A stretch of DNA of 64,000 nucleotides, from contig JAWZYV010012234.1 in the NCBI GenBank assembly GCA_038373885.1, forward strand, positions 62,001-126,000. Direction: 5' to 3'. Within the stretch, counting starts at the first letter, position 1; the number at the start of each line of letters is the position of its first letter. The position numbers and the translations under genes were made by a program. The DNA comes from Cheiracanthium punctorium. Lineage: Eukaryota > Arthropoda > Arachnida > Araneae > Cheiracanthiidae. The notes below the pieces were generated by a model, which did no database searches, was not told the DNA's origin, and was given only the letters and a program-made list of their open reading frames with translations. Shown here piece by piece: positions 21,573-31,258 of this stretch.

Positions 21573-23034
21573 CAGTATTAAATTAAAAGACAGTTTGACA
21601 TTTAAAAAAAACACAATATCGTGTTTAAAAAAAGTATACAGGTAATTTTAAAATTGAATTTTCCATTTTTAAAAATTTATTTTACTTTAGTTCTTAAAAT
21701 GCAACATCAGTCCAAAACGGGTTTAACTCGCATCTCAATGTACCAACGTATTTAAATTATTTCTTGCCTTTTTTTTTTTTTTTAACAGAGCATTTGCGTA
21801 AAATCTACAACCACTGTGCCGTTTTAAAACGTTTTTAAATAAATTTAGCAGAAAGAAAATGAAATATTCCTTTTGCTGCTGCGTACTTTCTGACTACATA
21901 TTATTGCAGTTTAAAGGTAAAATGGAAAATTTAAGCGCCGACTGCTCCAAACTCTATCAATTTTTCTGCCTGCACGAGGGGAGCTTGTCTCATTTTAATT
22001 CGAAAAGTTAAGGGAATTGACCGACTTTGAAGATCGAAAAAAATGGGAAGAAATTTTTTTCCTCACAGCTTCTTCAATTTGCGCTCGGATCGATGAAAGC
22101 CCTTTTCTCTTAAGGAAGCCGTGGAATTCAAATTCAATTCCGTCGCTGCTTTAATGCAATGGGAGGCTAAAGAAAAAAACGACGACATTAAGCTCCGGTG
22201 CTTGAATTTTTGGGAAAAGGCTAAATGGCGTAATTTTTGTTTTCGTTTTTTTCGAAGAATTTTAGGTTCGAAACGGCCGAAGAAATATTCTGACACAGTT
22301 TATGGACAAACATTTTCTGAGTTTTTTCTTCTTTTCTTTAGCTGTCCCGATGAGGGTTTTGTGTAACTCTTCCTTCTCATTCTTGCTGTTACAGGGCAGC
22401 AATTCCATATGCTGCAAAATGACATATTGTGGTAGTTAAAATTGAAGCAATTACCACTTTTAGCAGTTTTTTATTGTGTTTATTTTCCTCTGATGTCGAA
22501 AATTTTAGAACTCTGGATGATTGTTTAATACAATATCCAAAGATGGTATATATGCATGCTATAATTTAATATGTTCATATAACTAAACATTTTTTTCTAA
22601 ATATTTTTTTTAATTCAAATATTGATTGAAAAATACAACCTCTTATTTCAAACATCGTATATAAAATTATCTTGCACTTTTAAAATAGTTTTTAACATAT
22701 ACAACTTTATGTCTATGCCATATATTTCCACAGGGTGTTCTTATATAGTCCTTCTCGGTATGCCTAGCTTTATAAAATTTGCTATTTCCGAATTCCCATA
22801 AACGCGCGCATTGCTTTACCTAACTGAATCTAACATGTCAAATTAGTTACAATATAGTTGCCCTATCAATTAATATAGGGTCTAAAGCAAGACAAGATAA
22901 ATTAATTTTAATAAGTAATAGATATGGCATCTCGCAAACAGGAAAATTTAAACGGAAAGCATGAAAATCAACATTTAAAACGTCACTGTTGCATGCCACA
23001 TAAATTCAAAAGCAGGCTATTAAGAATGAACTTG
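21573..23034. other. No recognisable gene
   Basis: Mostly AT-rich. The block 22060-22340 is more balanced and has overlapping open frames on both strands (22063-22296 minus, 22121-22366 plus). They share no recognisable motif and probably reflect composition. An isolated ACAGGGTGTTCTTATATAG lies at about 22732. Confidence 0.4.
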
Positions 23035-23038
23035 TTAA

Positions 23039-23478
23039 CCCTTTCCCAATGCTGAAAAAAGGGCAGCCGTTGCCATCGCTCGACTTAACGACAGCTGGCA
23101 GCCGTCTGTGCCGGCACAGCCAGCTGTCGTTCAAAAAGGGTCGCTAGATCTGTGGCACGCGATGAACGTTTCGATCGTCCGCCATCTTGCTGGTAGTTAA
23201 GTCGAGCGATGGCAACGGCTGCCATTTTTTCAGCATTGGGGAATCTATCCAGCTTTTCTCGCATTCTTCCATTTTTCAGCAGATGTCAGTGCTGTTAAAA
23301 AGAATCGTGACAGTTTTTTTTTTTACGGGAAATGACGTGATGAAAAGTAAAAGGCTTCTCGTGGAGCTATGTCACTCGTAACTATTTTTATAGAAATCCA
23401 ATCTATTCTTCGTGACGGGCAACAGTCAAAACGTCAGAGTATGGTATTCCCAGAGCGGGAACACTGCGCGTTAAAGGG
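23039..23478 (-). mobile_element. TTAA-flanked (piggyBac-type) MITE, copy 1
   Basis: The 440-bp element is flanked by TTAA on both sides (23035-23038 and 23479-23482) and has CCCTTT/AAAGGG ends. TTAA duplication is the hallmark of piggyBac-like transposition. Near the left end lies a long palindrome, whose arms carry CAATGCTGAAAAAAGGGCAG, GCCATCGCTCGACTTAAC and their complements. The centre is CAGCTGGC/GCCAGCTG. The other half contains CATTCTTCCATTTTTCAGCA and CCCAGAGCGGGAACACTGCG. It is inverted relative to 27909-28310. No open frame for a transposase. Confidence 0.88.
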
Positions 23479-23519
23479 TTAATAATGAAGTCACAGCGGT
23501 ATGCTATGCGAGAATTTTT

Positions 23520-23760
23520 CTTCTTCGCAAGGTAATGTTTACGAAGGACTTCTGCAAGGAAGATGCTGAGGAGCGATTTCACTCTCCCCTGACAGTCTCC
23601 TCATCTTTTGGGCGCGGATACTGTGATAGGAATGGCGGGCTGTTCCAAAGTTGGGTCGAATCGATTGTTTTCGCGTGCTCCCGCGAAAGGTATAGCCACC
23701 TGCTGTTGCTAAGGCGAAGCGCTTCTTATTATGCACAGATTGCTGCGGAACTATAGAATC
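23520..23760. other. GC-richer block of unknown nature
   Basis: Base composition departs from the flanks, with GGAAGATGCTGAGGAGCG, TTTTGGGCGCGGATACTG and GCGTGCTCCCGCGAAAGG. Frames are open on both strands (23535-23756 plus, 23539-23736 minus) but neither has a recognised domain or start context. It could be an exon, a conserved regulatory element or a decayed repeat. Confidence 0.3.
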
Positions 23761-23965
23761 AACTAAAATAAAATTTTCGCCTGATTTGTTTTAGCGGGAA
23801 GGAATTTGCTTAAATTTTTGTTTATTTGTTCTGAATTTGAAGTATTTGCTCGCACGCAAAATGAATTAATTGCCGGATTTTGCTCAACAAACGAGTAATG
23901 TATCCGATATTTGTAGCAATATACGTTACTAAAAATTTAGAGCAAGGAGTCTCAATGCGGCTTAA

Positions 23966-24168
23966 CCCTTTAAGACCCGATTCAATAACTTCTCTTTGAA
24001 GGAAATAGTTTTTCTTTTGGAAATAAGTGTTAAATTTTAGTTTAAAAAATTCTCATTATTAAATGTTTGAGAAAAATTGGTTTTCCTTTATGTGCAGTAG
24101 GTCATCATTCTGTACGATGGTATAGGTAATTTTTCTGTCTTCAATTGAGGACGAAGGTTCTGAAAGGG
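23966..24168. mobile_element. Second TTAA-type MITE family, copy 1
   Basis: Left flank TTAA (23962-23965) and start CCCTTTAAGACCCGATT. The right end, reverse-complemented, is CCCTTTCAGAACCTTCG, flanked by TTGT, a one-or-two-base decay of TTAA. The interior matches 62459-62680: AATTTCTCTTT/ACTTCTCTTTGAA, GAAAAATTGGTTTTC, ATTCTGTACGATGGTATAGG, CAATTGAGGAC. Non-coding. Confidence 0.75.
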
Positions 24169-25290
24169 TTGTATTTTCTGATACTGAAGCATTTTAGTAC
24201 AGCTTTTGTGTGTGTTTTAGTACATCGTTTGAAGCGTCCAACCCTCCAAGCGATTGTAACGTAAAATCTTGTTAACTTTATTCCAGTTTGCAATGCATCT
24301 ATAATTCAAATTATTTATAACACTTAGGTATCATAAAATATATTTTGATATTAAAGCTTGACAGTAATTTAGAAGCTCTTTTTAAACAATGACAAATCTT
24401 CCTATCAAAATTTAATTATTATTTATAATTTTAATGCTACATAAAAATTTTTACCGTTAAAACAACTTTACATTGTTTGTCCATTTCAAAGACGCTCAAA
24501 GTGTTTTAAAAGCGTTTGTACTTGCGTTCTAGCTACTGCGATAGCTGCAACAGGGGCACTCAGAGACCCATCCGGGAAGCAACGACAGGTATAGAAGGGT
24601 GAATATCTGTCTTTGTGTCCTTTCAACTGAGAAAGAAAACAATTTCGAATGCTTCTTACATTGCATCAGACTCATGATGCAACTATGTGCCCCCTTCCAA
24701 GTGTCGCCCAAGGCACGTTCCCTAACTGCCGTACCCCGGATATAGGCCACACAAATAAATATAAAACACAATATAAAACATGATCATATTTTAAAGTTTA
24801 AAATACTTTCCACAGTCAGAAATAACATTTTCTGTTTTTCGATTGTTTTCTCTCACTCTCTAGCACTTTTGCTTCACCTCTCAAACTTTTTAAAGCGTGC
24901 TTCGTAAACGCCACTTTGTACACGGCCTACTCCATAACGCCCTTTTAAGCCGATCTACATGGTGCATTCTATGCGCGTGCTGGGTATAACCGAGCGTGTA
25001 TTGCTTTCTTCGTAACGCAGAACTTATTAATTATGTATAGAGACTCTTGCGATTTCTGCTTTGCAATTATACACGTCCCACCCACTATTTTCGTCTTTGG
25101 TGGAGACACGGAAAAGCTATAGATCTCTGCGGGCTGATATTTTATGCAGTAATGAGCTGAACGATTGCAAAGAACGTGCTACACCCTTGATAGCCGAAGA
25201 CTAAAATTAACTGGCAGGTAAAACGGAATCATTTGTTGCAGTTACCGAAACGATAGATTCACACTTTTTGAATTCGTTATTATTAATAGA
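24169..25290. other. No recognisable gene
   Basis: Two less AT-rich patches (24530-24740 and 24890-25020) show phrases such as GGGGCACTCAGAGACCCATC and CGGTTATA-like motifs. They may be decayed repeats. A minus-strand frame at 24529-24771 has no recognised domain. Confidence 0.4.
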
Positions 25291-25389
25291 TATACAGGGT
25301 GGAGCAAGAATCATGATGGTGTTTTAACTGTGAATAACTCTTACTTATCATTAGTTTACATTGATATTTCACAGATTTCAAGACCAAGA

Positions 25390-26130
25390 AATAATACTAT
25401 TACGATATATTTTCTCTGTCGGTTTATTATTCCTTTATTGAATTTTATACGATTTATATTTCTAGCAAATAATTCTAATTAAATGTAAACTAACTTAAAT
25501 AGTAATTTTAAACATTTTTGGGATTTGTCAAAAACTTTTTTTTAACTTTCTGACAAAAATTATAATAATAAAGTCCCAAATCTAACTATTTTTCCATAAA
25601 ACTAAAATTTTGCAGGCGATTGCTGAAAATTTTATAAATTTTATCTAATTTAAAAATTTATTTGTAAAAAAGAGCAGATATAACCAAGCGTTTGTGCTTG
25701 TTCATAAACTTGGTTATTCTTCTTGTATAAAAAGCAGATATACCCAAGAATGGAAGAGTGATTACCGTGCACAACGTGTGGAATGTACAATTCATGATAG
25801 TTTCTTTGGTGATTAATCATTTAATTTTGTGTATTACATTTATGCCTGCTTTTTTTTACAAATGAATTTTAAAATTAGAGTAAATTAATAAAACTTTCAG
25901 CAATCATTTGCAAAATTTTAGTTTTATGGAAAAGAGTTATATTAGGGACTTCATTATTATTATTTTTGTCAATAATATTTTTTTACGAAAAAGGAATAAA
26001 GAAGGAAAGAAAGAAAATTTTAATTTAAAATAATTTACATCAGTTAGAATTATTTGCTGGAAATATGAATCATATAAAACTCAATAAAAGATTAAAAAAC
26101 TGTCCGAGAAAATATATGTTAATTGTATAA
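25390..26130. repeat. Large imperfect palindrome
   Basis: The left arm (about 25395-25660) and right arm (about 25855-26125) are inverted copies. Examples: left GATATATTTTCTCTGTCGG against complement of CTGTCCGAGAAAATATATG; left TTTCTAGCAAATAATTCTAA against complement of TTAGAATTATTTGCTGGAAA; left TCCATAAAACTAAAATTTTG against complement of CAAAATTTTAGTTTTATGGA. The centre contains two GCAGATATAACC/ACC-type phrases. A TACAGGGTGGAGCAAGAATC at 25293 may be the true left terminus. Probably a foldback or long-TIR DNA element. Confidence 0.7.
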
Positions 26131-26823
26131 TTGCACACATATTTTGTTTTTGAACTTAATATTGAATGTCATTTAACACGCGTTAGATTATACTAAATTT
26201 CGAAAATTTTGGTGGATTTGCGTCGATGGTGTCTTATAAATAAATAAATAAAATTATAATTTAATTTTTGTTGGAGCCTTACAATAGGAATCTGTGAAAT
26301 TTTTACCATGAGAGAAATGATATTCAATTTCGCATACAAATTTCTTAATCTGTATATCGCCCTGCAAAAATTGGTTGTAACGTCATTTTTTGAAAGGTAA
26401 AATTTTCGTATTGTGCTTTTGAAGAGTTGTTCTAAACTTAAGATCAAAACAAAATGTTTGCAATTGAGCTTTGAAAGTTTATGCGACAAAGTAGTATTTT
26501 TAACTGCAAAATGTTTTTAAACGTGCCATCTATATTCAATATTTAACGCTTCTGAAAATTTCTCAGTTCGGGCTTATGCTTAAAAATTTTTCATAAAGTT
26601 TCAAAATTGATATAGATTTATCGTTTACAAAAATGGTTAGTAAAGTTTAGGATGAATTATTATAAAGATTTTTGAATCCCTGACGTAATTTATTTATTTT
26701 AAATTGCAATCAAAAAGATTATGAAACATGTTTTGTTTCTTTAAACACCAGCCTTAATCAGTTCCAACGCAATTGTTTTGAAGAAAATAAATAAATATCT
26801 GAATATTTAAATACCGTATCTTG
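26131..26823. other. AT-rich stretch, no gene identified
   Basis: The minus-strand frame at 26193-26489 is AT-driven, with no recognised domain. Confidence 0.45.
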
Positions 26824-26838
26824 ATGTTCAAATGAGTA

Positions 26839-27044
26839 GCCGACCGGATTGTATGGTGGGTAAAGCACCGTACTACGGTTTCGGGTTCAACTCCCGGCGG
26901 TCGAGTTTCGATCCCCGACTGGGCGTGGATGTCATTGTGTCCGTCCCTTCATAGGAGGCAACGTTGGTCCTCTTACTAGGTGCCGCCAAAATAAAATGAC
27001 GCCATAATGCCTCCAAGGCATTCACCATTTGAAAAAAAAAATAA
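26839..27044 (+). mobile_element. Intact tRNA-derived SINE (family C)
   Basis: The 206-bp insertion is flanked by a perfect 15-bp TSD, ATGTTCAAATGAGTA (26824-26838 and 27045-27059). It starts GCCGACCGGATTGTATGG, has an A-box-like TGGTGGGTAAAGC and a B box GGTTCAACTCC at 26884-26894, and ends in an A-rich tail. The body GTCCGTCCCTTCATAGGAGG recalls the family A body (CCCTTCATAGGAAGTAAC at 38.6 kb, read minus), so A and C may share a body. The intact TSD suggests a comparatively recent insertion that used LINE machinery in trans. Confidence 0.92.
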
Positions 27045-27059
27045 ATGTTCAAATGAGTA

Positions 27060-27690
27060 AAGTCAAACAACTATTACAAAAATTTAAAGCATATCAAGTA
27101 ATTCTGGTGAGAAAAATGGGAAAAGATTTTTTTTTTCTTTCCCAAGTTTTAAAATAATGTTTGGTTTATAATTATAAGAGTTCTCATGGGCACAAACACG
27201 AATACGCTGACAAAATTTCAGCTTACCATCATAAAAAGTTTCAGATATAAAGGTAAATATATGTTGAAATAACCACTGTTCAATGGAAAAAAAATCACAT
27301 CGGAAGATCGCATCTCAGGGTCTAACACAAATTATGAAAGAAAACAATGATGACATAAATACATAATGCTTTTGCTGTTATAGGTATTGTATAATCTCTT
27401 ACCAACTTTGTTTACGCACATCTTCGAGCCTTTTAATGATAAAAAGCTGAAATTCCGTACATTACCTGACCAATATATGGGGCGCATTTTACTAAGTGGG
27501 AATTTTTTGTAAAATAATTAGAATTTTGTATATATTAAATTTACTTTCCTAAAACTTTTAATCGTTACCATAAATTTCTGTACCTCTTTTTACACAACTT
27601 TGTACTTTGTTGTATACATCTGTGATCCATATTTGAGGAATAAAAGCCTAGGCCAGTGTTTTTAAGATACCCTGTATAAACGTTTAAAGC
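27060..27690. other. AT-rich stretch, no gene identified
   Basis: Weak inverted similarity exists between AAATTTCAGCTTACCATCAT (27207) and the complement of the 27440 region. An isolated ATACCCTGTATAA at 27668 looks like a repeat terminus facing left. Confidence 0.4.
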
Positions 27691-27895
27691 AGTTTACTTT
27701 TCATTTAAAAGATAGAAATCACCTTTAAAATTCTTTTACAATACAGTGATATAAGCTTTTATGAGGATGTGTCCTAAGTCTCGCTAAAGAATTACGACTA
27801 TCCATCGCCAAACCTGGACTGAAAAGGAAGGGTAGTTGTTTTGGAAAGTATAATGCTTTTGGCGTGATTTATCTTTCTTGTTACCTAACGCAGAG
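27691..27895. repeat. Dispersed repeat, second copy
   Basis: Phrases AGTTTACTTTTCATTTAAAA, GATAGAAATCACCTTTAAAA and TTATCTTTCTTGTTACC correspond in order to 17305-17530. It is shorter and diverged. Family unknown. Confidence 0.45.
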
Positions 27896-27908
27896 AGTTT
27901 TCGGTTAA

Positions 27909-28310
27909 CCCTTTAACGCGCAGTGTTCCCGCTCTGGGAACACCCAACTCTGACGTTTTGACTGTTGCCAAACACGAAGAATCGATTTGCTTTCTAAAAA
28001 TAGTTGCGGGTGACATAGCTCCACGATTATTTTTTAGCAGCACTGACATCTGCTGAAAAATAGAAGAATGCGAGAACAGCTGGATAGATTGCCAATGCTG
28101 AAAAAAGGGCAGCCGTTGCCATCGCTCGACTTAACTACCAGTTTACGACATACCCGCGACAGCTGGCTGTGCGCGGGCACAGCCAGCTGTCGTCAAAAAA
28201 AGGGTCTCTAGATCTGTGGCACGCGATGAACGTTTCGATCATTCGCCATCTTGCTGGTAGTTAAGTCGAGCGATGGCAACGGCTGCCCTTTTTTCAGCAT
28301 TGGGAAAGGG
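27909..28310 (+). mobile_element. TTAA-flanked (piggyBac-type) MITE, copy 2
   Basis: The 402-bp element is flanked by TTAA at 27905-27908 and 28311-28314, with ends CCCTTTAACGCGC and GGGAAAGGG. It holds a near-perfect palindrome with 49-bp arms at 28093-28141 and 28254-28302. Within the loop is the exact 16-bp inverted repeat CGACAGCTGGCTGTGC around GCGG (28157-28192). The loop also carries GTGGCACGCGATGAACG and CGCCATCTTGCTGG. The single-strand form would fold into a long stem. No coding capacity. It matches 23039-23478 in reverse orientation. Confidence 0.9.
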
Positions 28311-28314
28311 TTAA

Positions 28315-28663
28315 GCTTTTAACAACTACTACTTTGTCAACTCCTGAAACTTTCCTCCAACAAGTACATATTAGCGATGTAAGAGCCGCGTATCTTTTTC
28401 ACCCCATTCTTTTGAATTCACCGGATTATAGGGATTGGGAGCCGTACAGCTGACGGAACTAATGACACACTGACGTAAAAGTATCCCAGCGTTTGTGTCA
28501 AGGATTTTTTTTTTTTTTCGGTCCGAAATAAATATCGTAAGATGTGTAAAACGGAGTTCCTGAACGATATGCAGAAAGTGTGTCTTGAATGCACGTAAGT
28601 CTGATGCACTTAAGTTAAGACGGTGCAAATAATAACTTTTGAAGGTTTGGAAGTGTATGCATA
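28315..28663. other. No recognisable feature
   Basis: Two overlapping minus-strand frames pass through an A/T run and show no domain. Confidence 0.4.
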
Positions 28664-29199
28664 CAAGGTGTATCACAATTCCCTCCCGGATTTGGAAATT
28701 TACAAAAAATATATATTACCAATACAGCAAGAAAGGTGACTTTATTGAAGAAAGAAATGTTACGAGTTTTATTTCACAAAAGTCCAGTATGTGAATCTTT
28801 CTTAACAGGGACGGATTAATGCAATTTTGCCGGGGGTGGGCAATTAGTTTGTCGGTGAGGGCGGTTAGTTAGAAGATTAACATAAACATTCATTTTATGG
28901 AAGTAAAATAGGTTCCTTTACATTAATTTCTTTATTCTCAATTGGGGCGGTCGCTCCCCCCCCCCCACCGTATAATCTGTCCTTGTTTGGTGATGATGAT
29001 AATTCTAAAAAATCCCCCGACCCCACTCCAGACAAAACTGCATTAATCCGCGGCTCACAAAACTTTCTCCTATTGGACTTTTGTGAAATAAAACTTGTAA
29101 TTTTTTTTTCTCCAATAAAGTCAATTTTGTTGCTGTATTGGTAATATATACTTTTTAAAAAAGCCTTCCAAACTCGGGAGGGAATTGTGATACACCATG
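28664..29199. mobile_element. Long-TIR DNA element (536 bp)
   Basis: Flanked by TA on both sides. The left end CAAGGTGTATCACAATTCCC and the right end's complement CATGGTGTATCACAATTCCC begin inverted arms of about 170-190 bp. Within the arms, ATATATTACCAATACAGCAA and GTTTTATTTCACAAAAGTCC are matched on both sides. Arms end at GGATTAATGCARTTTTG. The spacer is G- and C-run rich. Termini of the CARGGTG type are shared with 29805-31256. No protein is encoded; superfamily uncertain (TA target). Confidence 0.8.
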
Positions 29200-29360
29200 T
29201 ATATATCACAGAATTACTAAATGACCTTGAACGTGTACCTAATGCTTTTACATTTTCTTTTAAAAAAATAATATATTTTCTTCTATTGTGTTCTTGGTGT
29301 CCCGTTTGCTTTCGACATTCTTCTTAACGACGTAGTTTTAACTCAAAAATGTTGAAGAGA

Positions 29361-29674
29361 GCCCCACCATGGCCGAATGGATAAGACACTAAACATGGTA
29401 GATGGCTGAAGGGCGAAGGTCCAGGATTTGGTTCTGTCGCGACGCATTCAGTCTAATGGTCTGGAGTCTTCGACGGTTTTTTCCAGATGTAACGTGAATA
29501 CGCCTTACCCTAGTAGCACAACTAGTTCAAAAAACGTTGAAATTACGTTGGAAACACGTTTTTTGACGTTAAAAAAGTCTTTTGGACTAATTGTGCTACT
29601 AGGGATAGAACCCTTCAGAAGTACTCTGTACAAGGCATCCCTCTTAAGCAGATGCCCCTCGTGTAGGCTTGCCG
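29361..29674 (+). mobile_element. SINE family B copy carrying a nested MITE
   Basis: The head GCCCCACCATGGCCGAATGG, ATAAGACACT and GGTAGATGGCTGAAG is followed by a degenerate B box, GATTTGGTTCT. The body has TCCAGATGTAACGTGAATAC, and after the insertion, CCCTTCAGAAGTACTCTGTA and GATGCCCCTCGTGTAGGC. The last phrase is also found, inverted, at 43085-43128. It is interrupted by the 97-bp element at 29508-29604. This is the fullest copy of the family in the window (about 215 bp without the insert). Confidence 0.75.
29508..29604. mobile_element. 97-bp TA-target MITE nested in SINE
   Basis: The left TIR CCCTAGTAGCACAACTAGTT and the complement of the right end, CCCTAGTAGCACAATTAGTC, match at 18 of 20 positions. 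Comparison with the uninterrupted family B body at 41894-41905 (read minus, CGCGTTAGAACCCC) shows the insertion split TTAGAACCC and left TTA/TA on the two sides. That supports a TA target duplication, as in Tc1/mariner-type elements. A diverged copy is at 3209-3320. Non-coding. Confidence 0.88.
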
Positions 29675-29755
29675 TAATACAAAATACAAATTTAATTAGC
29701 TGTAACAGTCTTACTTTGAAGTAATTTTACCACTCATACGTAAATATTTGCATGC

Positions 29756-29775
29756 ATCTCTCTCTCTCTCTCTCT
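29756..29775. repeat. (TC)n microsatellite
   Basis: About ten TC units followed by TATC units. Confidence 0.85.
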
Positions 29776-29804
29776 ATCTATCTTTCTACACACACGTGTA
29801 CCTA

Positions 29805-31256
29805 TAGGGTGTACAGTGATAACGATGCCCAATGGCTATTTCCTAAACCGTTAGTCAGAGACGGATAGTTCCAGCTGCAAAAATGCCTTAAATTATATAA
29901 TCTATTATATCAGAAACCAACGAAGTCAATTAACCAATTCCTATGAAAATTACGAAATTTAAATTTTTAAACGGTCCCCCGGTCCAATCAGTTATATTTA
30001 CAAAATTTCCTTTATACAATTTCATGCACAATAAAAAAATTTCGTCCTTCTACGACCAAAATTCACCGAGTTACAACTGCTAAAAGTTAGAGCACTTTTC
30101 GAGCTGCGAAATAGGGGTTGTATACAAAATGATTTTGAGAAAAATTAATATACATGGTTTTGAGCCTGTAATATTTATTAGAAATTTCATTAATTATTTC
30201 ATGATTGCAATAAAGAAGGTTAGCATTTAACTATGTGTAATCAATAAATTAACATAAAAATATAGCTTATACTGAAAATAGAATTTTTTAAAGAGTGTTT
30301 CAAATGAGCTGGTGTTAAATAACTTAAAATAATAATAAAAAAAGAACAAGAGAATAAAACATCCCTTTAAACATTAAAATAGAATATGAAAACTTTTAAA
30401 GTACACGAATATATGCATTTTAGAAAATTAAAATAATATTACAAATCCTGTTACCGTAACATTTGCTCAAAGTAGCTTCCTTCGGCAGCAATGCAAATAT
30501 GTACCCATGCCAGTGGCGTAGCCATGGGGGGATATGGGTCTCACAACCCCCTTCCCCTGAGGAATTTTTTATCATGCAAAATGTATATTCTTCACTCCCT
30601 TATCATCACATACACCTATATGAGGTGAAGGAGTCGTACCCCCCCCCCCCCATGAAAAATTTCTGGCTACGTCATTGACCCATGTAGAAAACTCTTCCCG
30701 GACTTTGTGTAGCATTATTCGGTGTTTCACATTAACATGCTAAACATACACGGTTTAGTAAGTCTGACCCCACAGAGATTTTTATAGAGCCCGACTATAA
30801 CTCTCTGCTTATAGATTAGTACTCTAAAATTAGTTTTGCTTCTTTCTCCGCATTATGCCAGAAAATGAAATTAAAACCTATAATTTAAAATTTCAATATT
30901 TATATGGTCCCATAACGGTTTACCGTAAAGGAACATTTTTTAACGTGGAAAAGTGACTTAAGTCAAAATGTTTGCTGCTTCATAATTCAGTAAATTTTGG
31001 TCGTAGAAGGACTTTTTTTTTTTTTAATTGTGCATGAAAATGCACAAAGAAAATTTTTTCTAAATATAACTGATAGGGCCGGGGAGACCGTATAAGAACT
31101 TAAATTTCGTAATTTTTATAATAATTGATTTATTGACTTCAATTGTTTCTGATATAATAGATTATACAATTTAAAGCATTTTTGCAACTGCACTACGTGT
31201 CTCTGACTAACGGTTTAGGAAATAGCCAATGGGCACCGTTAGCACTGGGCACCCTG
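29805..31256. mobile_element. Long-TIR DNA element (1.45 kb)
   Basis: TA flanks both sides. The left end TAGGGTGTACAGTGATAACG and the complement of the right end CAGGGTGCCCAGTGCTAACG open inverted arms of about 300-330 bp. Shared phrases in both arms include GGCTATTTCCTAAACCGTTA, TATAATCTATTATATCAGAA and TCCTTCTACGACCAAAATT. The spacer, about 800 bp, has no transposase and contains the hAT MITE at 30511-30677. Probably a foldback-like element mobilised in trans; superfamily uncertain. Confidence 0.85.
30511..30677. mobile_element. GGCGTAGC-type hAT MITE nested in long-TIR element
   Basis: The left end is CAGTGGCGTAGCCATGG; the complement of the right end is CAATGACGTAGCCAGAA. Flanking 8-mers are ACCCATGC (30503-30510) and ACCCATGT (30678-30685), seven of eight identical. 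The interior CACTCCCTTATCATCACATA is shared, inverted, with 17686-17862. It inserted after the enclosing element. Confidence 0.88.
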
Positions 31257-31258
31257 TA

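Noticed and set aside
23187..23381. 64-residue open frame in the TTAA MITE
   Set aside because: Lies across the palindrome and a T tract of a non-coding miniature element; other copies do not preserve it.
25293..27674. A single 2.4-kb element bounded by TACAGGGT at 25293 and its complement at 27674
   Set aside because: Only eight terminal bases are shared; the sequences just inside the ends do not match, and an intact SINE and a palindrome lie between.
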